DNA from: Pirellulales bacterium
GTDB lineage: Bacteria > Planctomycetota > Planctomycetia > Pirellulales > Pirellulaceae
Assembly: GCA_022451045.1 (NCBI GenBank)
Contig: JAKUOW010000011.1
Coordinates: 1 to 52,220 of the forward strand
Direction of reading: 5' to 3'
DNA: 52,220 bases
A program made the position numbers and the translations under genes. This document shows positions 1 to 7,621 of this stretch, piece by piece. Numbering within the stretch: the stretch's first letter is position 1; each line of letters opens with the position of its first letter. The notes below the pieces were generated by a model that was not told the DNA's origin, ran no database searches, and was given only the letters and a program-made list of their open reading frames with translations.

Positions 1-273
1 GATAGCGGCTTGAGAAAATTCATGTACGGGAAACCCATTGAGCCGAATAACACCGGAGCCATGTTCTAGGTGGCTCTGGAAGTCTTTGCACCGAGCTGCA
101 ATCGTTGGCATTGCCAAAGCCGCTTGCTGATAAACAGGCCCATCGAGTTTTGGAGAGTCGTCCAGCGCCTCACGGATTTCACCAACATCCTGTTCACTAA
201 ATTGATAGTGAACGTCATCACGAATAGAGAGTTCTTCTCCCGTCCAAACAGATGGTCCGCTGATTGCCTGCAC
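1..273 (-). CDS. TauD/TfdA-like dioxygenase, N-terminal fragment (cut by left edge)
   Basis: An open frame of 91 codons runs off the left edge. It starts at GTG 273, preceded by AGGGA with a 6-nt gap; no ATG lies between it and the stop codon of the upstream gene 30 nt away. The fragment has the N-terminal pattern of the Fe(II)/2-oxoglutarate TauD/TfdA dioxygenases: a GPSVWTGEEL opening, a helix with ISEIxxAL-like spacing (DVGEIREAL), and the strand pattern GSGVIRLNGFPV that matches the family's 'GfvllrGlPv' segment. The HxD...H iron ligands would lie beyond the edge, so catalytic competence cannot be judged. It probably shares a transcript with the beta-propeller gene upstream. Family call is from pattern memory; a related cupin/CAS-like enzyme is possible. 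Confidence 0.65.
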   Translation of the reverse strand, partial: MQAISGPSVWTGEELSIRDDVHYQFSEQDVGEIREALDDSPKLDGPVYQQAALAMPTIAARCKDFQSHLEHGSGVIRLNGFPVHEFSQAAI

Positions 274-303
274 GTGTCGTCCCTGAAGAGCTATGAGATG
301 GAA

Positions 304-1620
304 CTATTTGCCCATGCAATAGAGTCCGTCCAGTGTGCGAATGATCACGAGGCCATCAACGAGAACCGGTGATTCAACGATGGATTCTTCCATGATACTT
401 TTGCCGACTACCTTTGGTTCACCACTGACATCCACAACAAAGACGGTACCATCTTCCCGCGGCCAATAGATTAGGTTGCCAGCCATTGTCAAAGAGGATT
501 TGTAGCGTTTACCACTCTTTTCCACATCGATCTGCCAGTCGATTTCACCACTCTCAACATCCACGCATGCTAATTGGCCACGGTCAGTACCACTGTAGAC
601 CTTGCCGTTATTGGCAACGGGGGTAGCACAGTCTGAGCTAATTCCGTTTACCTGCCACAGCATATGGGAATCTGTCACATTACCAGAGCCGCCGACCTTG
701 ATTGCTGTTAGGCTGCCGCCACGAGCATATGGAGCAAATACGACTCCATCGGAGTAAGTGGCTGAAGCGATGCTTCTCCAATACGCCTCGTGGTTAGGGT
801 TGAGCGTACCAAATCGCCAGACTTCCTTGCCAGTTTGTGCATCGTGTGAAGTAACGAAGTCAGCTCCCAAGACCACAATGGTCTCGTTACCATCTTCTTC
901 GACAACCAGCGGAGTTGTGTAGCTCTGAGCAGACTCTCGTGGTGCTTTTAGATTTCTATCCTGTTTCCAGTTTACTTTTCCGGTCTTCTTGTCAAATGAA
1001 ACGACAAAGGAATTATCCGAGTAAACCGGTGGTTGCTCATCACCTTCGCCTTTTGCAGCAGACCGCTGGTACGCAATGGCGATACCGGACTTTGTTAGTA
1101 CGGGGGATGTACCCATATCCCACCAGATGGTGTCACTCGTATCTTCGCCAAATAGAGTTTGAATATTGGCTTGCCAGACGATGTCGCCGTTGAAGTCGAC
1201 CGCGGCAAGATCACCGCTTTTATAAAAGACGTATACGTTTTCACCATCGGTGATTGGTGAGGGGTTTGCTCCGCTGGCAATCCCGTATTTGCCAGGCGTC
1301 GCTGCACCAAATTCAACCGACCAGCGTTTCTCGCCCTCTCTGTTCAGTGACATCAGTGAGTTTTTGCCATCGGGCAGGTTGTAGGTGACGAAGATGTTGT
1401 CGCCCCATACAGCAGGTGTTGAACTGCCTTTACCGGGTACTTGTACTTTCCACTTCAGGTTCTTGGTATTGTCACCGGTGGTCGTCCATTGTGTTGGATA
1501 GTCACCCGGCTGGGCAATACTTGTGCCTAGTGGTCCTCTCCAGCTAGGCCAGTTCTCAGCCATAATGGATGTTGAGAAAAACATAAGTACTGATAGGCAG
1601 GTCAATAAACGTGTCGTCAT
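304..1620 (-). CDS. secreted PQQ-type beta-propeller repeat protein
   Basis: A 438-residue exported protein. Residues 1-21 form a Sec signal peptide ending SIMA, and the mature protein opens with WPSWRGP, the hallmark start of planctomycete PQQ-binding-like (BamB-like) propellers. Repeated blades are visible as W-x(n)-G/N-K-V/I strands: WRGPLGTS, LKWKVQVPG, KRWSVEFG, DIVWQANI, KVNWKQDR, EVWRFGTL, EIDWQIDV. No enzyme domain or haem motif is fused to it. Such proteins are usually scaffolds or ligand-binding propellers rather than proven quinoprotein dehydrogenases, and no calcium/PQQ active-site residues can be assigned. GAG lies 11 nt before the ATG. It is divergent from the sugar transporter operon and precedes the dioxygenase by 30 nt. 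Confidence 0.85.
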   Translation of the reverse strand: MTTRLLTCLSVLMFFSTSIMAENWPSWRGPLGTSIAQPGDYPTQWTTTGDNTKNLKWKVQVPGKGSSTPAVWGDNIFVTYNLPDGKNSLMSLNREGEKRWSVEFGAATPGKYGIASGANPSPITDGENVYVFYKSGDLAAVDFNGDIVWQANIQTLFGEDTSDTIWWDMGTSPVLTKSGIAIAYQRSAAKGEGDEQPPVYSDNSFVVSFDKKTGKVNWKQDRNLKAPRESAQSYTTPLVVEEDGNETIVVLGADFVTSHDAQTGKEVWRFGTLNPNHEAYWRSIASATYSDGVVFAPYARGGSLTAIKVGGSGNVTDSHMLWQVNGISSDCATPVANNGKVYSGTDRGQLACVDVESGEIDWQIDVEKSGKRYKSSLTMAGNLIYWPREDGTVFVVDVSGEPKVVGKSIMEESIVESPVLVDGLVIIRTLDGLYCMGK

Positions 1621-1810
1621 GCGTTTTTTCTCGTGTGGAATTCGAAATATGTTGTCGGCTGTTTAGTATATCCCAATCACAGTATGACTGCAGTTAACTT
1701 ATGGCTTCCGCATTAGGGTGTCGTAATCTGTGGCTATAGAGAATAAGCTAAAAGCACGCGGCTGAGCGGTTTTCATTTCAATTGACTTGTTTTTGTAATA
1801 GGTATCTACG
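1621..1810. promoter_or_regulatory. divergent intergenic region of propeller gene and sugar ABC operon
   Basis: This 190-bp AT-rich gap must carry promoters for both flanking transcripts. I cannot assign convincing -35/-10 boxes. TAGGT at 1798-1802 is a plausible ribosome site for the plus-strand ATG at 1811. No clear operator palindrome was seen. Confidence 0.35.
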
Positions 1811-2848
1811 ATGCGCACGTTTGCATGGTTATCGATATTCGCGATTCTCATTTCCTTTACCGGATGTTCATCAGATTCAGGTATTGAAACAACGAATGAG
1901 GGTGCAAGCGGGACGTCCAGTGATGCTGGCTCGGATTCCTCAACAACCGACACAAATGATGGCAGTGAATCAAAAGGAACCATTGGCTATTCGGCCATGA
2001 GCTTCAAGAACCCGTTCTTTGTTGTGATTAAGGATAGCCTAGAGGCTTCTGCTAATGATGCAGGCTATGACTTGATTGCAAACGACGCTGATACAGATGT
2101 CAGCAAGCAGGCAAATCACATAGATGAGTTTATTGCTAAGGGCGTATCTGCAATTGTGCTCAATCCCACCGATCGGCTTGCCATTGGGGAAGCTATAAAG
2201 AAAGCGAATGCCGCCGGAATTCCGGTTTTTACCTGTGATTTGCAATGTGTCGCAGAAGATGTGGAAATCGCCGGTCATATTGGAACAGATAACAGACAGG
2301 GTGGTACGCTTGCTGGTCAGGCCATGGTTGAGGTACTGGGAGATCAAGGCGGTGAAATCATCATTTTGGATTACAAGCCAGCGAACTCATGTGTGCTGAG
2401 GGTGGAAGGTTTCATGGAAGTCATAAATGCTCATAACGAAGGGCGTGAAGCAGGCAAAATCGAGGTGATTGCTGAAATCAATGGTGGTGGCGACGAAGAG
2501 ATTGGTTACAAGGCAACTGCTGATAATCTTGTAGCACATCCAAATCTGGTCGGCGTGTTTGCTATCAATGACCCGTCAGCACTCGGTGCCTGGAAGGCTA
2601 TTGATGAAGCTGGAAAGACAGACCAAATCAGCATTGTTGGATTCGACGGGGCCAAGGCAGGAAAACAGGCAATTCTCGAAGGCAAGATTTACGCCGACCC
2701 GATTCAATTCCCAAAGAAAATGGGAACGGAGATTATGACAAAGATCCTGGCTTATCAGGCAGGAGAGGAGTTTAATCCCATCGAGCTAATTCCGACGTCC
2801 CTGTATAAGAAGGCCGATGCTGAGCAGGATCCGGAACTGCAAAACTAA
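1811..2848 (+). CDS. rbsB: sugar ABC transporter substrate-binding lipoprotein (RbsB family)
   Basis: A 345-residue periplasmic binding protein of the ribose type. Residues 1-19 are a lipoprotein signal with lipobox FTGC (Cys19). A Ser/Asp/Thr-rich tether of about 40 residues follows, then the two-lobed type I fold from about residue 59. Compared from memory with E. coli RbsB, NPFF at the sugar pocket, the Asn of INDPSALGA, the Asp of VGFDG and the Gln of IQFPKKMG are retained. The Arg that follows the pocket Asp in the E. coli protein is Leu here (CDLQ), and the aromatic residue near NGGGDEE is absent. The ligand may therefore not be ribose. First gene of an rbsB-rbsA-rbsC operon; it captures the sugar outside the membrane and hands it to the permease. 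Confidence 0.9.
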   Translation: MRTFAWLSIFAILISFTGCSSDSGIETTNEGASGTSSDAGSDSSTTDTNDGSESKGTIGYSAMSFKNPFFVVIKDSLEASANDAGYDLIANDADTDVSKQANHIDEFIAKGVSAIVLNPTDRLAIGEAIKKANAAGIPVFTCDLQCVAEDVEIAGHIGTDNRQGGTLAGQAMVEVLGDQGGEIIILDYKPANSCVLRVEGFMEVINAHNEGREAGKIEVIAEINGGGDEEIGYKATADNLVAHPNLVGVFAINDPSALGAWKAIDEAGKTDQISIVGFDGAKAGKQAILEGKIYADPIQFPKKMGTEIMTKILAYQAGEEFNPIELIPTSLYKKADAEQDPELQN

Positions 2849-2868
2849 AACGAGAATTGAATTCTCAT

Positions 2869-4392
2869 ATGTCTAATGATAGCGCACCTCCACCTCTTCT
2901 GGAAATGAAGGGGATTAGCAAGTCCTTTCCTGGCGTGCGTGCGCTCGATAATGTTGATCTCACTTTGCATGAAGGTGAAGTGCTAGCCTTGCTCGGTGAG
3001 AATGGTGCTGGGAAAAGTACCTTAATCAAGATTCTAGCCGGCGCGCATATCCCGGATTCCGGACACATATATATAGATGGTGAAAAAGTAAGAATGGAAT
3101 CGCCGGCGGCCGCTCAACAAGCGGGAGTCGGAATCATTTACCAGGAATTCAACCTGGTGCCAGCTTTAACAGCCCGCGAGAACATATTCCTGGGCCAGCA
3201 CTCGATGTTCTCTCTTACTAATCGATCCCAGGAGCGTGCAGCGGCAACAGAACTTTTTCACCGTATCGGAATAGAGGTTTCCACAGAAGCACTCTGCCGC
3301 GACTTAACCGTTGCACAACAGCAAATTGTCGAAATCGCAAAAGCACTTTCGCAGCAAGCGAGAATAGTTGTAATGGATGAGCCTTCTGCGGCGCTGACTC
3401 CAAGAGAAGTCGAAGGTCTTGCGGCAGTAATTAAGGAACTGAAGGATCAGGGAATTGGAGTGATTTACATTAGCCATCGACTGGATGAGGTTGAGGCTTT
3501 TGCAGATCGTATAACTGTACTTCGTGACGGCAAGCATGTTGGTAATCAAACCATTGATGAAGTTACCCGCGATCAGATGATCGAAATGATGGTTGGGAGG
3601 AGCATTGAAAATGAGTTTCCCAAAGCAGCATCCAAGGCCGGCGAAGTGATTCTTGAGGCTGTGGGGTTGCACCGGCTACCTGCTGTGAAAGGAGTTTCGT
3701 TAACACTGAGTAAAGGAGAGATTCTTGGTGTTGCAGGTTTAGTGGGAGCTGGCCGAACGGAAACAGCGAGGCTTTTGTTTGGTGCTGACAAGCTCGACTC
3801 GGGTGAGATCCGACTTCACGGGGAAAAAGTAGAAATAAAGAGCCCGCGTCAGGCGATTAAACATGGGATTTGTTTACTCACAGAGGACCGCAAATCACAA
3901 GGACTGATTTTGGGCCAGACGGTACAAGAAAACTTCGGACTGGCGAATCTATCGGACTTTTCCGCTCGTGGTTTTGTCAGCCGAAAGAGAGAAGGGTCAG
4001 CCTTTGGCAGTTATATCGACCAACTGAAAATCAAAGTTACTGGTGGCTCGCAAATTGCCGAAACATTGTCTGGTGGGAATCAACAAAAAGTGGTGCTGGC
4101 AAAATGGCTGCAACAAAATGCTGAGGTTGTAATTTTCGATGAGCCAACCCGTGGAATTGACGTTGGTGCGAAGTATGAGATTTACCTGCTAATGAACGAA
4201 TTGGCAGCCCAAGGGAAAGCCATTCTAATGATCAGCTCAGAGTTGCCTGAAGTGTTAGGAATGAGTGATCGTATTTTGGTTATGCACGAAGGCCGGATTG
4301 CAGGTGAAATCATGGACCCGGCATCCGCCACACAGGAAGATGTTATGAAACTGGCGACAGGTTCTACTGGTGAAGTTGCTGTTGAAGTGTGA
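2869..4392 (+). CDS. rbsA: sugar ABC transporter ATP-binding protein (double ATPase, RbsA family)
   Basis: Two fused ABC ATPase domains in about 507 residues, the usual length for RbsA/MglA. Domain 1 has Walker A GENGAGKST (about residues 43-51), a degenerate signature LTVAQQQ, and Walker B VVMDEPSAAL followed by the switch His in ISHRLDE. Domain 2 has a degenerate Walker A (GLVGAGRTE), a canonical signature LSGGNQQ (about 400-406) and Walker B VIFDEPTRGIDVG. This asymmetric pattern is normal for monosaccharide importers and leaves one strong hydrolysis site. ATG 2869 is preferred; an in-frame TTG at 2857 would add four residues but has no spaced ribosome site. It begins 20 nt after rbsB, and its TGA overlaps the rbsC start codon. 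Confidence 0.92.
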   Translation: MSNDSAPPPLLEMKGISKSFPGVRALDNVDLTLHEGEVLALLGENGAGKSTLIKILAGAHIPDSGHIYIDGEKVRMESPAAAQQAGVGIIYQEFNLVPALTARENIFLGQHSMFSLTNRSQERAAATELFHRIGIEVSTEALCRDLTVAQQQIVEIAKALSQQARIVVMDEPSAALTPREVEGLAAVIKELKDQGIGVIYISHRLDEVEAFADRITVLRDGKHVGNQTIDEVTRDQMIEMMVGRSIENEFPKAASKAGEVILEAVGLHRLPAVKGVSLTLSKGEILGVAGLVGAGRTETARLLFGADKLDSGEIRLHGEKVEIKSPRQAIKHGICLLTEDRKSQGLILGQTVQENFGLANLSDFSARGFVSRKREGSAFGSYIDQLKIKVTGGSQIAETLSGGNQQKVVLAKWLQQNAEVVIFDEPTRGIDVGAKYEIYLLMNELAAQGKAILMISSELPEVLGMSDRILVMHEGRIAGEIMDPASATQEDVMKLATGSTGEVAVEV

Positions 4393-5759
4393 AAGTGCCT
4401 AGCCGAATGAAATTACCGCAAGATTTTTCCTTGTTTCGTGATTACGGGATGGTCCTCGTCCTCGTGTTGCTGTGCGGCATGATTACTTGGGCAACATGGG
4501 AAGAGCAGCACCCTAGTGATGCATCTGCCGGAGTAGCTTTGGCCAATGGTCTGTACGATCTAAAAGGCGAGGAGCTGCATGTTGCGATTATGGCCCGCCA
4601 AACGAAATCAGATGATGAATTCGTGAAAGCAATTGAAGATCAAATCGCAGAACGAGGCTCCTCTGTAAAAGCCGTCATACGTGTGCGAAATCCCCGCGAC
4701 GCAAGAATTGAGCTTGAAAAGTTGGGTGTTAGCAATACGCGCATAAATGCTATTGCGACGCACAACTTCTGTTTTAGCACTTGGGGAGTTCTGAAGCAGG
4801 CGACGCTGGATGGCTTAGCGTCGAGTCATAAGTCATTCAAAGACATCCGCCCTTATAAGCCCAAGAGCAGAATGGGATCGGCGTTCTTGTCCGCGGAGAA
4901 TCTGATTGCGATTCTCAACCAAAACGCTCCCGTTGCCATCATGGCCATTGGAATGACTCTGGTAATTATTACCGCAGGTATAGATCTGTCAGTCGGCAGC
5001 TTGATGGCACTCTCCGCGTTGATTTCCGCAGTGACTCTTAGGAGTTGGTTTGGTGATGCAGACGCTTCGGCTCTCGGAATCATAACCGCTTTCCTGCTTG
5101 GAATACTCGTATGTACAGCTTGCGGTGTATTTGTTGGACTTATGGTGACGTGGTTTCAAATCCCCCCGTTTGTTGTGACGCTGGCACTTATGATGGTTGC
5201 CCGCGGTTTGTCGTTCATCTTGGCTGGCGGTGCAGATCCCGTTGATATCCAGGCAACCGGAGCAGAATTACTCTATAGCGGCACTATTCTTGGGGTGCCT
5301 AATCAAATTGCGTTAATGTTGTGTCTATTTGTTATCGCTCACGTTGTAATGAGCCATACAGCATTGGGTCGTTACATCTATGCTGTCGGTGGAAATGAGC
5401 AGGCTGCCCGGCTATCAGGTGTGCCGGTGTTTTGGGTCATCATTATTGTCTATGCCATTTGTGGTGCCTCAGCTGGCTTAGCGGGAGTGATGGACGCGTC
5501 TCACTTCACTAGCGGGAGACCCAAGGCAGGCGAATTCTTTGAGCTTCAGGTGATTGCCGCTGTGGTGGTTGGTGGCACTAGCTTGTTGGGTGGTGAAGGT
5601 AAGATCCTTGGGACGTTTATCGGAGCCATGATTCTCGGTGTCATTCAAAATGGCTTAAACATGCAGGGTGTTGATTCCTATACTGCGAATGTTGTGTATG
5701 GGGCGTTGATTCTAGTGGCTGTTTTGGTGGATCAGCTCAAGAGAAAGCTCTTGAATTAG
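4389..5759 (+). CDS. rbsC: sugar ABC transporter permease with extracytoplasmic insert (RbsC family)
   Basis: The membrane subunit of the importer, 456 residues against about 320 for E. coli RbsC. The C-terminal two thirds are typical: FLSAENLIAILNQ, then GMTLVIITAGIDLSVGSL, and the loop GRYIYAVGGNEQAARLSGV. The extra length is an insert of about 115 residues (roughly 38-152) between the first transmembrane segment (about 18-36) and the normal second one. The insert is soluble and alternates strand and helix (LHVAIMARQ, DDEFVKAIEDQIAERG, RDARIELEKLG, INAIATHNF), like one lobe of a type I binding protein. By the known RbsC topology it would face the outside. The GTG start overlaps the rbsA stop (GTGA), indicating translational coupling; an in-frame ATG at 4407 is the alternative. 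Confidence 0.9.
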   Translation: MKVPSRMKLPQDFSLFRDYGMVLVLVLLCGMITWATWEEQHPSDASAGVALANGLYDLKGEELHVAIMARQTKSDDEFVKAIEDQIAERGSSVKAVIRVRNPRDARIELEKLGVSNTRINAIATHNFCFSTWGVLKQATLDGLASSHKSFKDIRPYKPKSRMGSAFLSAENLIAILNQNAPVAIMAIGMTLVIITAGIDLSVGSLMALSALISAVTLRSWFGDADASALGIITAFLLGILVCTACGVFVGLMVTWFQIPPFVVTLALMMVARGLSFILAGGADPVDIQATGAELLYSGTILGVPNQIALMLCLFVIAHVVMSHTALGRYIYAVGGNEQAARLSGVPVFWVIIIVYAICGASAGLAGVMDASHFTSGRPKAGEFFELQVIAAVVVGGTSLLGGEGKILGTFIGAMILGVIQNGLNMQGVDSYTANVVYGALILVAVLVDQLKRKLLN

Positions 5760-5867
5760 GCCTAAATCAACGTATTTTTTATGATTAAAGGACTTTTTCC
5801 CCCTAGTCCAATATTCTCCGATTTGGGTCGGTTGACAGGTGGTAGGTAGGATAGCTAATTTAGGGGT

Positions 5868-5925
5868 TTCGCCGAGGAATCCTCGGCGAATAGTGCCGGT
5901 GTTTTCCGGCATTTTCGGTTAACCG
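5868..5925 (+). terminator. hairpin cluster ending the sugar ABC operon
   Basis: Three closely spaced inverted repeats lie here. The first is a perfect 10-bp stem (TTCGCCGAGG / CCTCGGCGAA) with an AAT loop at 5868-5890. The second is a 6-bp stem TGCCGG/CCGGCA at 5894-5911 followed by TTTT, the shape of an intrinsic terminator. The third is the palindrome CGGTTAACCG at 5916-5925. They sit 109 nt after rbsC and 72 nt before atpE. Termination is the simplest reading; alternative pairing as a leader attenuator for atpE cannot be excluded. Confidence 0.7.
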
Positions 5926-5996
5926 AGTTAGCTCCAGGCATTGATCAGCCTATTTGATGAGCTACGTTTTGACGTTGAAACAATAGGAGATATTCT

Positions 5997-6302
5997 GTGA
6001 ACAAGTTTGCAAAAATTGCTTCCCTTGGGTTAGCAGCCTTGCTCGTTATGGTAAGCCCGGCGTTGGCTCAAGATGGCGGTGGTGCTGCCATTGAGTTTTC
6101 CGGCGCATTCGGAGCGGGACTGGTCGTTATTGGTGCTGCTTTGGGTATCGGTAAGCTTGCCGGTTCAGCTCTTGAGAGCATGGCTCGTCAGCCAGAAGCT
6201 GCTGGTGGTATCCAGACCGCTATGATTATTGCCGCTGCACTTATTGAAGGTTTCACCTTCTTCGCATTGGTTATCTGCATGCAGCAGAATCCGTGGGGCT
6301 AG
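5997..6302 (+). CDS. atpE: F-type ATP synthase subunit c
   Basis: A 101-residue proteolipid of the membrane rotor ring. Residues 1-24 are a signal-like hydrophobic segment ending ALA before QDGGG, so the mature protein would be about 77 residues, normal for subunit c. Two transmembrane helices follow: about 36-60 with small residues (GAGLVVIGAALGIG), and about 73-96 with the ion-binding carboxylate Glu84 in LIEGFTFF. The polar loop ARQPE connects them. The residue after Glu84 is Gly, which fits a proton rather than sodium ring (inference). GTG start with AGGAG 8 nt upstream. No other atp gene is within the window, so it stands apart from the usual atp operon and has hairpins on both sides. 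Confidence 0.9.
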   Translation: MNKFAKIASLGLAALLVMVSPALAQDGGGAAIEFSGAFGAGLVVIGAALGIGKLAGSALESMARQPEAAGGIQTAMIIAAALIEGFTFFALVICMQQNPWG

Positions 6303-6327
6303 TAAGAAATTACTGGACATATAAGAG

Positions 6328-6357
6328 ACAGCTCGTGTTTTCACGGGCTGTTTTTTT
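6328..6357 (+). terminator. intrinsic terminator of atpE
   Basis: ACAGCTCGTG pairs with CACGGGCTGT across a TTTT loop (10-bp stem with one G.T wobble) and is followed by seven T residues. It begins 26 nt after the atpE stop codon. This is a strong factor-independent terminator and marks atpE as a single-gene transcript. Confidence 0.9.
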
Positions 6358-6468
6358 ATGCGCTATTGGAAACCGAAATAGATATTGTGGGTCGTCATAG
6401 TGATGAAGAGCGATGGCTCGCGCGATAGGATATTCGGTGGATTCTAAAACGACTCAACGGAGACTGCT

Positions 6469-7485
6469 ATGACTAACCAACTATCACTTTCCCGTAGACA
6501 GCTTCTCGTTTCATCAGCTGCGTTTGGCGCCACGATGGCCGCCGGTCAGTGGAGTAGTGCGTTTTCAGTGGCAAAAGATTACCGCAGGCTAGACAGCGAT
6601 AAGTATTTTGGCCGCGGCACAATCCTCGCCACCATCGAAGATGACAAAGTCTTCACGGAAGGGCCAGCATTTGGGCCGGATGGCAATTTGTATTTCACAA
6701 ACGTGCCTGCTGAAAAAATCCTGAAATGGGATCCCAAAGCCAAAGAACTGTCGGTGTGGCGAGAACAATCTAACAAGGCGAATGGTTTGTATTTTGCGCC
6801 AAACGGTGACTTGCTAGCATGTGAAGGTGGAGCAGGACGCGTAACCCGGACGGATATGGAATCCGGTGAGATTACAGTAGTTGCCAGCGAGTTTAATGGG
6901 TTCCCGTTTGCTGCTCCTAATGACTTGTGCATGGATGACAAAGGGCGAATCTTTTTTACATCACGTCCGGGGGTTGAAGATCCAACCGAGGGCAATGTGA
7001 ATGCCGTATATCGAATTGATCCGGATGGTAGTGTGACACAGGTACTGGCATGGCCGGATATTCATATGCCGAATGGTATTGTGACGTCACCCGATGACAA
7101 AAAGCTTTATCTGATTGAAGCGCATCCCGATGCGGATTTCCACCGGGATATCCGAGTGTATGACATTGCGGCTGACGGGGCATTAGTGAATGAGAAGGTG
7201 CACGTTGACTTCTACCCTGGCCGTAGCGGTGATGGAATGTGCATTGATGCTCAAGGTAATCTTTATGTTGCGGCGGGTCTACATGCGACCCGAGAGACCA
7301 GTGAAACGCTTGATACCCGACCTGGAATCCATGTGATTTCACCACGCGGCAAACTCGTGGCTTATGCCGAGACTCCGGAAGACACGATTACCAACTGCAC
7401 ATTTGGCGGCCCGGACAATCGTACTCTCTTTGTCACCTGCGGCACCAAACTCGTCAGCTTTCGCACCAAAATCCCCGGAAAATAA
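6469..7485 (+). CDS. Tat-exported SMP-30/gluconolactonase-family protein
   Basis: A 338-residue six-bladed propeller of the SMP-30/gluconolaconase/LRE family, which hydrolyses sugar lactones with a bound divalent metal. The N-terminus carries a twin-arginine signal (SRRQLLVSS, residues 8-16), so it is probably exported folded. The expected metal ligands are visible: Glu64 (FTEGPAF), Asn151 (APNDLC), Asn202 (MPNGI) and Asp255 (SGDGM). Strong start: ATG with CGGAGA about 8 nt upstream. It converges on an exported Gfo/Idh oxidoreductase, a pairing that suits oxidation of a sugar to a lactone followed by hydrolysis (inference). A dispersed repeat begins directly at its stop codon. Confidence 0.88.
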   Translation: MTNQLSLSRRQLLVSSAAFGATMAAGQWSSAFSVAKDYRRLDSDKYFGRGTILATIEDDKVFTEGPAFGPDGNLYFTNVPAEKILKWDPKAKELSVWREQSNKANGLYFAPNGDLLACEGGAGRVTRTDMESGEITVVASEFNGFPFAAPNDLCMDDKGRIFFTSRPGVEDPTEGNVNAVYRIDPDGSVTQVLAWPDIHMPNGIVTSPDDKKLYLIEAHPDADFHRDIRVYDIAADGALVNEKVHVDFYPGRSGDGMCIDAQGNLYVAAGLHATRETSETLDTRPGIHVISPRGKLVAYAETPEDTITNCTFGGPDNRTLFVTCGTKLVSFRTKIPGK

Positions 7486-7603
7486 TAGACAGTCTATGTT
7501 TGTCCGAGTTAAACATGGACACCCACTTTCTATTCGCTCCGGATTTTTTGATGTTCGGGCCAATCGGCATGAATCAGCAAGAATCTATGCCTGTCTCAGA
7601 TTC
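7484..7603 (-). repeat. dispersed intergenic repeat, copy A
   Basis: About 115 bp filling the space between two convergent genes. Read on the minus strand it has GACAGGCATAGATT (7595-7582), a central block TCATGCCGATTG...CCCGAACATC, AAGTGGGTGTCCATG (7528-7514), and the palindromic end AAACATAGACTGTCTATT (7501-7484). The same order of blocks, in the opposite orientation, occurs at 9141-9256. The palindromic end overlaps the last bases of the lactonase stop codon. Confidence 0.8.
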
Positions 7604-7621
7604 TTTTCAGATTCCTTGGAT

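Noticed and set aside
1784-1810. TTGACT ... TATCTA as a promoter for rbsB
   Set aside because: Spacing is about 15 nt and the start of transcription would fall on or after the ATG, removing the ribosome site.
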